Shown piece after piece: positions 9,478-17,042 of a DNA stretch of 24,551 bases. Each line of letters opens with the position of its first letter. Position 1 is the stretch's first letter. Origin of the DNA: a virus; the IMG/VR virus record IMGVR_UViG_3300008117_005923, positions 1-24,551 of that record. One strand, given 5' to 3'. A model generated the notes under the pieces. That model did not search any database. It was not told the origin of the DNA and was given only the letters and a program-made list of their open reading frames with translations. The translations under genes and the position numbers were made by a program.

Positions 9478-10449
9478 GTGGCTACAACCAGTACCGCTAC
9501 CACGAACTTCTCTGACCTCGTCACCGAATTGGTGGCGGCAAAGGCCGAAGAGGAGTTGCGTGCACGTGCAGTGCACGCGATGCCAGGGATGTATGTCCCT
9601 GCGCGTTTTGTGAAGGGCACCAACACCCTTCGCTATGCACGCTACGCTGACCTTGGCGTTGTTACAACGACGCTTACGGAAGGCACCGCACCTACGGACC
9701 AGGCGCTGACGATCTCAAGCGAGTTCTTCACGGCTGATCAATACGGTTCGACCGTCGCAGTGACGGACCTGGCCCAGGTCGATTCTCCGCACGATCTCAT
9801 TGGGATCGCAGCAGAGCGCATCGCCTACCAGGCAACCCGATCCATGGACGTTCTTGTCCGCGACGCAATTCACTCGACCGCTCTTACGGCAGCGGTCTAC
9901 GGCGCAACCGGCTCAGCAACCCTTACGCAGAATACTGCCAACTCGGCAGTGGCTGCTGCGGGCATCCTGAACGGCTCGTTCGTCAAGCAGATGGTTGCTC
10001 GTCTCAAGGGGGCCAACGTGCCTGCCTTCGCAGACGGCTTCTACCGCTGCATAATCCACCCTTCACAGGAGTATGACCTCGTGTCAGACACCAGCGTGAA
10101 CGGCTGGATCGAAGCCCACAAGTATGTGAACAACATCCCGCTTCTCACGAACGAGATCGGGCAGTTCGCAGGCGTGCGCTTCATTACGTCTTCGGACGCC
10201 AAGGTTTACACCGGCGCCGGCGCGAGCTCAGGGAACGTCTACACGGCGCTCTTCCTCTCGCCTGACGCGTACACCATTGGTGACTCGCAGACGCTTCAGA
10301 GCTACTTCGTTGCCCCAGGTGGTGATCACACCGACCCGCTGGCACAGAAGGCGCTCGTTGGTTACAAGATGCGCTTCGGATCCCTCCTCCTCGACGAGGC
10401 AGGCGCCCGCTATCGCATTCTTAAGACTCAGGCTACAGTCGCTGTCTAA
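9478..10449 (+). CDS. Major capsid protein, N4-gp56-like, HK97 fold
   Basis: This is the shell protein of the icosahedral head. The 323-aa product follows the N4-gp56 family pattern. An N-terminal helix rich in Ala/Glu leads to AVHAMPGMYVPARFVKGTNT and RYARYADL. Next comes LTEGTAPTDQALTIS, then the QYGSTVAVTDLAQVDSPHDL block, and then a helix AYQATRSMDVLVRDAI. A later IIHPSQEYDL and NEIGQFAGVRFITSSDA match the family's P-domain/A-domain region. Length is close to smaller members of the family. The start is GTG, with a GAGGTAAG-type ribosome site ending about six bases upstream. The codon mix seems to use more Leu CTC and Ile ATC than the giant genes upstream, as expected for a highly expressed product, though I did not count codons. 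A GC-rich stem-loop follows the stop. Confidence 0.9.
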   Translation: MATTSTATTNFSDLVTELVAAKAEEELRARAVHAMPGMYVPARFVKGTNTLRYARYADLGVVTTTLTEGTAPTDQALTISSEFFTADQYGSTVAVTDLAQVDSPHDLIGIAAERIAYQATRSMDVLVRDAIHSTALTAAVYGATGSATLTQNTANSAVAAAGILNGSFVKQMVARLKGANVPAFADGFYRCIIHPSQEYDLVSDTSVNGWIEAHKYVNNIPLLTNEIGQFAGVRFITSSDAKVYTGAGASSGNVYTALFLSPDAYTIGDSQTLQSYFVAPGGDHTDPLAQKALVGYKMRFGSLLLDEAGARYRILKTQATVAV

Positions 10450-10470
10450 TCACAGCATAGTTAGCTGAGC

Positions 10471-10512
10471 GGGGCCTCGACGGTTGTCTTACAAGTTGAC
10501 CGTCGGGGCCCC
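10471..10512 (+). terminator. GC-rich stem-loop after the capsid gene, likely terminator
   Basis: Bases 10471-10484 pair with 10499-10512 as a 14-bp stem with one T-G wobble at the seventh pair and a 14-base loop. It lies in the 92-base gap between the capsid stop and the glycosyltransferase start. No T-run follows (CCACACCC), so it would be an I-shaped or partial terminator, or an RNA-processing or stability hairpin. Partial read-through would make capsid mRNA more abundant than mRNA for downstream genes. A nearly identical design occurs at 18014-18047. Confidence 0.6.
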
Positions 10513-10541
10513 CCACACCCAGCCATAGGAGGATAACCGAT

Positions 10542-11798
10542 ATGGCTGATACTGTCAAGGTCTTGGTATGGGGCACTGCAGAGCAGGGCCCATGCGCATA
10601 TTTCCGCGGGCACATCTTTGACGAGGAGCTCAAGAAGCTCGGGATCGAGATGCGCCATATCGATAAGGTGGACTTCGTGGCCCACCAGTCGGCACAGGGC
10701 ATGCCGCAGAATGAGGCGATGCTCAAGGGCCTTCTTAAAATCGACACAAGGGACATCGATTGGGCTGACGTGATCATGTTCCGCAGATATTACAACACGT
10801 CCGCCAAGTGCTCTACCTGCCACTACGCAACTAAGGATCCGGTAAAATTCAAGTCCCATGAGCATGAGATGATCATCCGGGACGGCATTACCGAAATGGT
10901 CTGGCCTGCGTTTGAGAGCAGGGCCCACAACAAGGGCATCATCTACGAAACAGATGACAACCACTTCTTCGTACGTCCGTGGAATGGGTACTACCCAGAC
11001 GTTCAGGAGGAGCTGCCGCTGATCAAGCGTATGGTAGAGAGGGCGGATCTGGTCACTGTGAGTACTGGCCCGATCAAAAACTACTATCATCAGTTTAACG
11101 ACAACATCAGAGTTATCAGGAACGCAATCGATCCGTCGCTCTACACTACGTCGGCCCCTCGCCCAGAAGTGGGCGGAAATAAGGCCAGGTCTGTCTACTA
11201 TGGCAGCACAGTCAGAATGCGTGACTACGCTGGCGAGTGGGACCCTACGAGCAAGAAGTGGATAAACGGATATTGCGGCAAGGGTATAGAGGATCTTCGA
11301 CGAGAAGAAAAGCTGTGGAACGTATTCATTGGGGTAAACCCAGGAACTGAACACGTCATTGCGCCGTTCTTCGACGAGGCGTACCACTACGTTGAGAACA
11401 TCAGGCAGTTCGCCGAAACCCTGGCAGCAAGCCACCCAGATATAGGAGTTGCACCGCTGGTTGGCGACCTCTTTGACCAAAACAAGTCTGAACTACATTG
11501 GCTTGAGTACTCCATGGTTGGAGCAGCCTTTGTGGGCCAGAAGTTCAAATACGGAGAGGCACCATACAGCATGATCAATAACGGAGTTGATGGCTTTGTA
11601 GCATCAACAAGAACTGAGTGGTACATGTACTTAAAGCGCCTAGCTGAAAGCAAGGACCTGCGCGAGCAGATTGCCGGCGCAGCCAAGGAGCGAGTTCTCA
11701 GGGAGTACAACTACAAGGACAGGGCCCAGGAGTGGGCAGAGGCTTTCAGGTGGGCCGCAGCTCACCCGAACTATGGACTTAGGGAAAGAGGAGTTTGA
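10542..11798 (+). CDS. GT4-like glycosyltransferase within the capsid operon
   Basis: Likely moves a sugar from a nucleotide-sugar donor to an acceptor. The N-terminal Rossmann-like half begins KVLVWGTAEQGPCAYFRG. IIYETDDNHFFVRPWN (residues 133-148) resembles the mid-domain acidic motif of phage and bacterial GT4-type enzymes. The C-terminal half has the donor-site pattern FDQNKSELHWLEYSMVG (311-327) and INNGVDGFVAST with EW at 359-360, then a helical tail ending in the usual A-x3-V-x3-YN segment. An unusual insert carries C90, C93, H94, H106 and H108, a possible zinc site. The start is set by AGGAGGA at 10527-10533. Its seat between capsid and adaptor genes suggests the acceptor is a virion protein; host envelope or DNA are alternatives. 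Acceptor and sugar cannot be read from sequence. Confidence 0.83.
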   Translation: MADTVKVLVWGTAEQGPCAYFRGHIFDEELKKLGIEMRHIDKVDFVAHQSAQGMPQNEAMLKGLLKIDTRDIDWADVIMFRRYYNTSAKCSTCHYATKDPVKFKSHEHEMIIRDGITEMVWPAFESRAHNKGIIYETDDNHFFVRPWNGYYPDVQEELPLIKRMVERADLVTVSTGPIKNYYHQFNDNIRVIRNAIDPSLYTTSAPRPEVGGNKARSVYYGSTVRMRDYAGEWDPTSKKWINGYCGKGIEDLRREEKLWNVFIGVNPGTEHVIAPFFDEAYHYVENIRQFAETLAASHPDIGVAPLVGDLFDQNKSELHWLEYSMVGAAFVGQKFKYGEAPYSMINNGVDGFVASTRTEWYMYLKRLAESKDLREQIAGAAKERVLREYNYKDRAQEWAEAFRWAAAHPNYGLRERGV

Positions 11799-12484
11799 TG
11801 GCAACGTTTCAAGATCTCGTAGACGCAATCCAGGTCGAACTGCGAGACACTAGCGCTGTTACCTGGAGCGAGGCAGAAATAATCTCACTTGCCAACCTTG
11901 GAATTCAGCACGTGCAGTCTGTATATCCGAAGGAGATTGTAAAAGAGGTTCCATGGACTAATCCGGCAATAAGCAATGGCCTGAAGTCTGTCGATATCTC
12001 AACGACTACAAACACGGCCGGTGGCGATAAGTTCCTGTCGCTATTTAGGATCGATGTATTTGGAAACTCGTCGGGTAGCCGCACGGGTTTCCACGAGACA
12101 ATCGTCACATCGTCTGGAGAGGGAGCCAATTCCGGGTGGGACTTCCACGGCGGGATTCTCTATTTCCCTCCAGGCTACACCATAATCTCGCCAGCCATCC
12201 TGCGGATCTATGGCTACGGTACATACAACATTTGTGCGTCCGGGGTATCTGCCTCGTCCGTAACGGTCGACCTGGATTCGGCCGCAGAATACGCAGTAAG
12301 AGTGTTCGTCCAGTCTGAGGCGCTATACCGCCTCGTCAACGACAGGGCAGCCTTCCAGCAGTGGCAGGTATCCTCTGGCGCCACTGATGTGACGCCGCTC
12401 GGCATGAACCAGCTGGCCTTCAGCGCAAGGTCCAGGTGGAAGGACGAGTTCCGCCGCATCCGACGAATGCGGAGGCTCTCGTAA
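11798..12484 (+). CDS. Head-completion/adaptor protein (DUF6682/gp6-like)
   Basis: Likely binds under the portal ring and connects head and tail. The N-terminal 40 residues show the helix-turn-helix pattern common to phage adaptors: LVDAIQVELRDTSAVTWSEA, then IISLANLGIQHVQSVYP. A beta-rich middle follows, and a helical C-terminus (EYAVRVFVQSEALYRLVNDR) ends in a very basic tail (RRIRRMRRLS). This resembles short-tailed-phage adaptors rather than the small four-helix adaptors of many siphophages. The ATG at 11798 overlaps the previous TGA and has AGAGGAG four bases ahead; an in-frame TTG one codon upstream sits too close to that site. Family assignment is from pattern only. Confidence 0.62.
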   Translation: MATFQDLVDAIQVELRDTSAVTWSEAEIISLANLGIQHVQSVYPKEIVKEVPWTNPAISNGLKSVDISTTTNTAGGDKFLSLFRIDVFGNSSGSRTGFHETIVTSSGEGANSGWDFHGGILYFPPGYTIISPAILRIYGYGTYNICASGVSASSVTVDLDSAAEYAVRVFVQSEALYRLVNDRAAFQQWQVSSGATDVTPLGMNQLAFSARSRWKDEFRRIRRMRRLS

Positions 12485-13338
12485 TGGATTTCAATCAAGC
12501 AATCCAGCTCCAAACCTCAAGCTCAACCTTCATAAACCTGAACAGCGTCAGCTCCGCAGTGGCGCCCGCGACACCTGTGTCCGGGTACGCTGTGGAGAGC
12601 GCCGGGCTTGGTCAATCTACCATTAGGGGCTACGTCACGGAGAACGCGCAGCGAGACGGCGTGCAGGCGGCTGAGGCCTTCTTCGGGCCGAGGGCTGTCG
12701 AGATCAGCGTTGCCGTCTTTGGAAGTACGCTAGGGGATTTCTGGGACAAGATAGACGCCCTGAACGGGGCGCTTGACCCGTACCCTGCGCAGTTCGAATC
12801 GGACGACGGCTTCAGGCAGCTTCGGTTCTACTCGCCGACCGGTGCGACTAGCCGGCACCTATATATGTTCGTGCGCCCATCGAACTTGCCAAGCTACTCC
12901 TTCAACAAGAACCAGTCAGTTGGCCCGTCATCAAAGGGATTTGCTGCAAATGCCAGGGTTTCGTTTACGGCTAAGGACCCGCGTAAGATCTCTGTGTCAG
13001 AGACGACTGTGTCAATATCGACTGGGACCACCACTATTGCGTACAACGGAACGTACGATTACTACCCGCGTCTTATTGTTACAGCTTCTGGAACTAGCGC
13101 AAGCTATACCCTGGGTAGTAGGACTATTGGCCTTACCGGTCTCTCGAGCGGCACATCGTATTACATAGACCATCAGACGTACACGATACGTACTGGGTCT
13201 TTTACCGGCACGCTGGTGCCCGCAAGAATAGACAACACAACAACCACTGGGTTTGGCCCTATCAGACCAGGGGGCAATATCGTTCTTTCTGGAAGTGTAT
13301 CTGCCTGTAGTCTAATCTACAGAGAGGCCTGGCTGTGA
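12484..13338 (+). CDS. Distal-tail (Dit)-like minor tail protein
   Basis: A 284-aa, almost all-beta protein. The N-terminal half (GYAVESAGLGQSTIRGYVTE, EAFFGPRAVEISVAVFG, then FWDKIDALNGALDPYPAQF) resembles the ring-forming domain of siphophage Dit proteins. The C-terminal half (NGTYDYYPRLIVTASG, TSYYIDHQTYTIRTG) resembles the galectin-like domain. In that setting it would form a ring joining the tail to the host-binding tip. ATG 12484 overlaps the previous stop (TAATG) with GGAGG at 12471-12475. A GTG at 12436 would overlap the adaptor gene by 49 bases and has no clear ribosome site. The next gene starts within its stop (GTGA). A Dit-like protein beside a podovirus-like adaptor is unusual. 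Confidence 0.62.
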   Translation: MDFNQAIQLQTSSSTFINLNSVSSAVAPATPVSGYAVESAGLGQSTIRGYVTENAQRDGVQAAEAFFGPRAVEISVAVFGSTLGDFWDKIDALNGALDPYPAQFESDDGFRQLRFYSPTGATSRHLYMFVRPSNLPSYSFNKNQSVGPSSKGFAANARVSFTAKDPRKISVSETTVSISTGTTTIAYNGTYDYYPRLIVTASGTSASYTLGSRTIGLTGLSSGTSYYIDHQTYTIRTGSFTGTLVPARIDNTTTTGFGPIRPGGNIVLSGSVSACSLIYREAWL

Positions 13339-15146
13339 CGTCGCCGGTAGGAAAGTTCAGGATAACGCTATACGCTCTAGACACCTCTACGGGGTGGAGG
13401 GGTTCAGTTGCTGCGACCATCTACGATTCAATCGAGGTGGGCATCGCTGAGCGTGCCAATGAAATCGGAGAAGGGTACTGGGTGTTGCCAAATGAACATC
13501 CTTCTATCGGAGAGTGCGTAATCCAGCAAAGGCACTACGAGATCCATCGATACGACTCCGCAGTGGGCTCCTACCGCTGGGTAGGTGCCGGCATTCTTGA
13601 GGACGCAGAGGTCGGCCAGTTCGAGACCGTGTTCCGCGGCATTGACTACATGACCGTGTTCAATCAGTACTACACGCCCACGGTCGCGCTCACGTTCAAC
13701 TCAACCAACTACGTCTCTCCAGACATAACCCAAGACGGTCTCTCTTCTATATTCTCATACTCAAGAGGGACGATCCTAGACGGCGTTGACGGCGAGTTCG
13801 ACCCAGCAAATGCAGGCAAGAAGGCATGGTACACGAACAACGTAAACCTCGTTATTGACAACGTCGAGCTAACATCTACGGTCGCCGACACACTGACAAT
13901 TGACAGTGTCACAATTACCACGGCAAGTGTTAAGGTCCTGTGGGACGCAGTGTGGAACGGCGCAACTACTACGAGCTTCCCAACTAATAAGCAGTGGAGG
14001 TTTAGGCTGGACATGACGCCTCCAGCTAGCGAGGCCCCTGCTGTCCCTACGATTTCTGGCGGAGTATGGGAGTCGACAATAACCGGAGACACTACGTTCG
14101 CGGTTAACAATACATTCGTCATGCTTTACCCGTACGAGTCTAAGGACGTCATGTACCAGGCCCTCATTGCCGCGGGGAGGACGACTGCCCAAGCCGATGC
14201 GACGATCCTGGCCAACGCCACAAGATTCGCACTTCGCAAGGGGGTTACGTATAGCGCCATAATCCATGGGGCTATATATAGAACCAACTCAGGCCAGGCA
14301 ATACCGCACTGGATCAGATGTACCGAGCCTAAAAAGACAGACAAGTTTACAGTTGGGTCCGGAAACGAAACTTTCACTAACATATTTGACCGAGTGTTTA
14401 ACTCTGCCAAAACCACATTTGCCCTTAGCAGAATACGGTATGCATCAAGGTCTGTTTCGGGCTCTCCGTACACTACCCTGCTGACCTACAGCGCGGGCGA
14501 GCCGCCTGTAACATACCTGGCCAACACGGCCCGGCTGGAGATGCAGTCGCGAACAGACGGGCTCAAGACAATCTTTGGCATCTCTCACCCGTCATCAACA
14601 GGGTCATACGATGGCAACTTCCGAGTCCGCTATGATGTATCGGCTAATGCAATATCCACGATACGCCTATCTTACCCAGAAAACCTACGGGGCTACAGCT
14701 ACAGCCCTGGGGGGAGCAACATCAAAACACACATCCGAGTCATCCCGTCCACCCCGTTCCTCGCTGGCACAGCTAGTGCCGGCGCTGTCGGCGTGTCCAT
14801 CAACGGCGCCACAGCCACGACGGGGGAGGCAACCATCTATGGGGAGATCCCAAGCCTTGTAACACAAGCCGGGTTCGTGGATGACTTTGCCGCCCAGCTC
14901 GAGGCAGATCGTCTGGCCGACTCGTCAAAGGCGTCTGGGACCAAGGTGATCAACGTCCAGGTCAAAGAGGAGGCCCTCAAGCCATGGGACGGGTTCGACC
15001 TTGGAGATGCCGTGTCTTTGCACGTCGTCGACGGGAATGTTAACATCCCCGATGAGAAGGTCAATATTGCAGGCGTGGAGTGGGTGGGGTACGCAGACGG
15101 CCACGAGGAGTTGAACCTCGAGCTGATCCAAGGCACCAATTTCTAG
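13335..15146 (+). CDS. Tail hub/tip protein, Gp37-like
   Basis: A 603-aa, beta-rich protein directly after the Dit-like gene, the position of the siphophage tail hub (Tal or Gp37-like). The N-terminus FRITLYALDTSTGWRGSVAA, then ANEIGEGYWVLPNEHP and RYDSAVGSYRWVGAGILED, resembles the Gp37-like family, whose members fold as a hub with inserted domains. The segment around residues 170-350 looks like an inserted beta domain (WRFRLDMTPPASEAP). The last 80 residues (AQLEADRLADSSKASG, then VKEEALKPWDGFDLGDAVSL and VEWVGYADGHEELNLEL) match the closing part of hub proteins, in which a ring-closing beta domain follows a helix. GTG start, four-base overlap with the preceding stop, AGAGAGG upstream. No peptidoglycan hydrolase motif was seen. 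Confidence 0.62.
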   Translation: MTSPVGKFRITLYALDTSTGWRGSVAATIYDSIEVGIAERANEIGEGYWVLPNEHPSIGECVIQQRHYEIHRYDSAVGSYRWVGAGILEDAEVGQFETVFRGIDYMTVFNQYYTPTVALTFNSTNYVSPDITQDGLSSIFSYSRGTILDGVDGEFDPANAGKKAWYTNNVNLVIDNVELTSTVADTLTIDSVTITTASVKVLWDAVWNGATTTSFPTNKQWRFRLDMTPPASEAPAVPTISGGVWESTITGDTTFAVNNTFVMLYPYESKDVMYQALIAAGRTTAQADATILANATRFALRKGVTYSAIIHGAIYRTNSGQAIPHWIRCTEPKKTDKFTVGSGNETFTNIFDRVFNSAKTTFALSRIRYASRSVSGSPYTTLLTYSAGEPPVTYLANTARLEMQSRTDGLKTIFGISHPSSTGSYDGNFRVRYDVSANAISTIRLSYPENLRGYSYSPGGSNIKTHIRVIPSTPFLAGTASAGAVGVSINGATATTGEATIYGEIPSLVTQAGFVDDFAAQLEADRLADSSKASGTKVINVQVKEEALKPWDGFDLGDAVSLHVVDGNVNIPDEKVNIAGVEWVGYADGHEELNLELIQGTNF

Positions 15147-15148
15147 CC

Positions 15149-15397
15149 ATGTCGTACGCACAGTTTCAGGCTCTTATGGCCGCAATAAACGACGTCAGGT
15201 CCGAGCTCACGGAGCGCCTGGACCGCATCGAGTTGCGCCTGCGCGACGTGGAGGATTTCCAGACTAAATCGGAGGCCCTGGAGGAGGCTGGACAGGAGCG
15301 CAGTATTGCTCTACGATGGCGGGTGGGGATCGCTATTAGCGCCCTAGGGGCCGTCATGTCCCTCATAGTCCAGGTAATAAAACTGGGGGGAAACTAA
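15149..15397 (+). CDS. Small coiled-coil plus one-TM protein, possible holin
   Basis: An 82-aa protein with an N-terminal amphipathic coiled coil (residues about 3-50, IELRLRDVEDFQTKSEALEE) and one transmembrane helix (about 58-77, GIAISALGAVMSLIVQVIKL) near the C-terminus. This matches XhlA-type lysis proteins and other single-span phage membrane proteins, which sit at the end of the tail cassette. A holin or lysis accessory role is therefore plausible, but no endolysin gene is adjacent. The ATG at 15149 is two bases after the preceding stop; an upstream in-frame start would lie inside the hub gene. The stop overlaps the next start (TAATG). Confidence 0.5.
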   Translation: MSYAQFQALMAAINDVRSELTERLDRIELRLRDVEDFQTKSEALEEAGQERSIALRWRVGIAISALGAVMSLIVQVIKLGGN

Positions 15398-16188
15398 TGT
15401 CGCAAGAAGTACGCATGATCAAATCGCTGAGGGACCAGGGAATGTCCTTCGCAAAGATCGGTGAGCTGATGGGCATAACAAAGGATCAAGCTCAGAAGAA
15501 GTTTAAGAACTATGGGTCAGGGCTTGACGAGGACACAGTAGAACTGTACAATAGTACAGAAGGACTGGACACAAAGAGTATTCGAAAAACTAATAAAAAG
15601 TTAAACAGAACTGTTAATAGTTCAGGAGTTCTGTATACGCCCGGCGGGAATGACTACATTGGAGTCAACGTCGGGTTCTTTGACATTGAAAGCACTTACT
15701 CCAGTTGGCGCCGGATGCTCGTTGGCTCGATTGCCGACCAGTTTGGGAATGTTGAGACGTACACCCTTGACACCCATCCAGGAAAGAATTGGCTGGACGA
15801 CTCAAAGCTGGTCGAGGCGTACGCCCGACGGCTCGAGGAGTTTGACGTTCTCTATTCATGGAACGGCAAGCTGTTCGACATTCCGGTCATCAACTCTCGC
15901 TTGCTGAAGAATGATCTGAAGCCATGCGAGCCGCAGATGCACGTGGACCTGATGTACAAGGCTACGGGTTCTGCCCTGGCAATTGGACGCAAGTCACTCG
16001 AGAATGTGTCAAAGTATTTCGAGGTCAACAACTCAAAGACCCCGCTCGACGTGCGGATCTGGGAGAGGGCTGACCACGGGGACAAGGAAGCATACGAATT
16101 GATTATCGAACACTGCGAAGCAGACGTATTGGTCCTAAGGGACGTGTTCGGGAAGCTGAAGAAGCTCGTTCACGTAATGCACCGATGA
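15397..16188 (+). CDS. HTH plus RNase H-like 3'-5' exonuclease
   Basis: Residues about 5-37 form a helix-turn-helix of the short resolvase/sigma type (MSFAKIGELMGITKDQAQKK). A Lys/Asn/Thr-rich linker (about 45-80) follows, then a DnaQ-like (RNase H-fold) nuclease domain. The catalytic motifs are visible: FFDIEST (D96, E98), SWNGKLFDIP (N156, D161) and H239-x3-D243 with D249 behind it. This resembles predicted 3'-5' exonucleases of the RNase_H_2/YprB group. It could trim DNA ends or process RNA and be guided by its HTH; no polymerase domain is present. RmlD follows with a four-base overlap. The linker is encoded by unusually AT-rich DNA carrying two inverted repeats. Confidence 0.78.
   Translation: MSQEVRMIKSLRDQGMSFAKIGELMGITKDQAQKKFKNYGSGLDEDTVELYNSTEGLDTKSIRKTNKKLNRTVNSSGVLYTPGGNDYIGVNVGFFDIESTYSSWRRMLVGSIADQFGNVETYTLDTHPGKNWLDDSKLVEAYARRLEEFDVLYSWNGKLFDIPVINSRLLKNDLKPCEPQMHVDLMYKATGSALAIGRKSLENVSKYFEVNNSKTPLDVRIWERADHGDKEAYELIIEHCEADVLVLRDVFGKLKKLVHVMHR
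15541..15640 (+). other. AT-rich island with two inverted repeats inside the exonuclease gene
   Basis: By count, 34 of these 100 bases are G or C, against mid-50s around it. It holds CTGTAC-AATA-GTACAG (15544-15559, a 6-bp stem) and ACAGAACT/AGTTCTGT (15605-15634, an 8-bp stem with a 14-base loop). It encodes the interdomain linker, which can explain the composition. A regulator-binding or unwinding site is possible but unproven. Confidence 0.3.
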
Positions 16189-17042
16189 AAGTGGGCGTGG
16201 TCGGCAGCGGCCAGGTCGCCCAACACCTCATCGAGGAAGGGAAGAAGCGGGGTCTTGATATCGTCCTCATCGGACGCGATGGGGGCCCCGCCCCATCCAA
16301 GCGCAAGCACGCACCGGATCGGACATATACCGAGCTTGGTGACTTGCTAGCCCACGTAAAGGATCGCGACGTTGTGATCAACACCGCCGCGTTCCGCGAT
16401 CTCATGGCATGCCAGGCCGACGCAGAAAAGGCCATGGCTATAAACACGCACCTGCCAACGCTCCTGTCTAGCCAGGGGCCGCGGCAGGTTTTTATTTCTA
16501 CTGACTACGTCTTCCGTGGACTTCAGCAAGGACCGCGCCGAGAGACGGAGCAGCCGGATTCCATATGCAACTATGGCGCGAGCAAGATACGCGGTGAGTA
16601 CGGCGTCCTGGATAGAGGCGGCTCTGTGGTGAGGATTTCCTCGCCATGGGGGATATTCCCTAGCCCAGAGCGGGCTCACTTCGTGGACGCAATCGTCCCT
16701 AAGGGTGCGGCTTCCGGTAACCTAGACATGCCGATTGACCAGGTTTTTTCGCCAACATACCTTCCAGATCTTGCCCCAGTGATCCTGGACGTGGCGCTGG
16801 ATGAGAAGGCGGACGGTATATACCATGCGGTCAACAGCGGGTACACTAACTGGGCTGAGTTCACGAGGTTCATCTTCCAGACTCTTGGCGCCAAGGTGAA
16901 AGTGACCGGGTCTGAACGGCTCGATATCCTGCGCCCCAAGTTTGGCAACCTTGGAAACTCCAGACTTCCGAAGCAGAGGACCTGGCCAGAAGCTTTGGTG
17001 GAGTATCTTCGTGGCAGCCAGAAAGCAGAGGACTTGAGATGA
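16185..17042 (+). CDS. rmlD: dTDP-4-dehydrorhamnose reductase-like SDR
   Basis: In the rhamnose pathway RmlD reduces dTDP-4-dehydro-L-rhamnose to dTDP-L-rhamnose with NAD(P)H in the cytoplasm. The 285-aa length is typical. A glycine-rich NAD(P) loop (VGSGQVAQHL, residues 6-15) opens the Rossmann fold. INTAAF, then ADAEKAMAINTHLPTLL, fits the RmlD pattern. STDYVF (105-110) supplies the catalytic Thr region, and NYGASKIRGE carries the Y130-x3-K134 pair. SPTYLPDLA (189-197) is another family hallmark. The gene overlaps its neighbours by four bases on each side (ATGA), forming a tight pair with the following epimerase. The phage has an RmlC elsewhere but no visible RmlA or RmlB, so precursor would come from the host. 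Closely related deoxysugar reductases cannot be excluded. Confidence 0.83.
   Translation: MKVGVVGSGQVAQHLIEEGKKRGLDIVLIGRDGGPAPSKRKHAPDRTYTELGDLLAHVKDRDVVINTAAFRDLMACQADAEKAMAINTHLPTLLSSQGPRQVFISTDYVFRGLQQGPRRETEQPDSICNYGASKIRGEYGVLDRGGSVVRISSPWGIFPSPERAHFVDAIVPKGAASGNLDMPIDQVFSPTYLPDLAPVILDVALDEKADGIYHAVNSGYTNWAEFTRFIFQTLGAKVKVTGSERLDILRPKFGNLGNSRLPKQRTWPEALVEYLRGSQKAEDLR

Noticed and set aside
10461-11480. Open frame of 339 codons on the - strand opposite the glycosyltransferase gene
   Set aside because: No recognisable domains; it is antisense to a well-supported gene and no other - strand gene is supported in the window. Its start end also runs into the capsid-glycosyltransferase gap.
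12436-12483. Extended start (GTG) for the Dit-like gene
   Set aside because: It would overlap the adaptor gene by 49 bases, while ATG 12484 has GGAGG at good spacing and a TAATG junction.
13890-13909. ACACTG...CAGTGT inverted repeat with an 8-base loop
   Set aside because: Short, inside the hub gene, with no flanking promoter or partner copy; likely chance.
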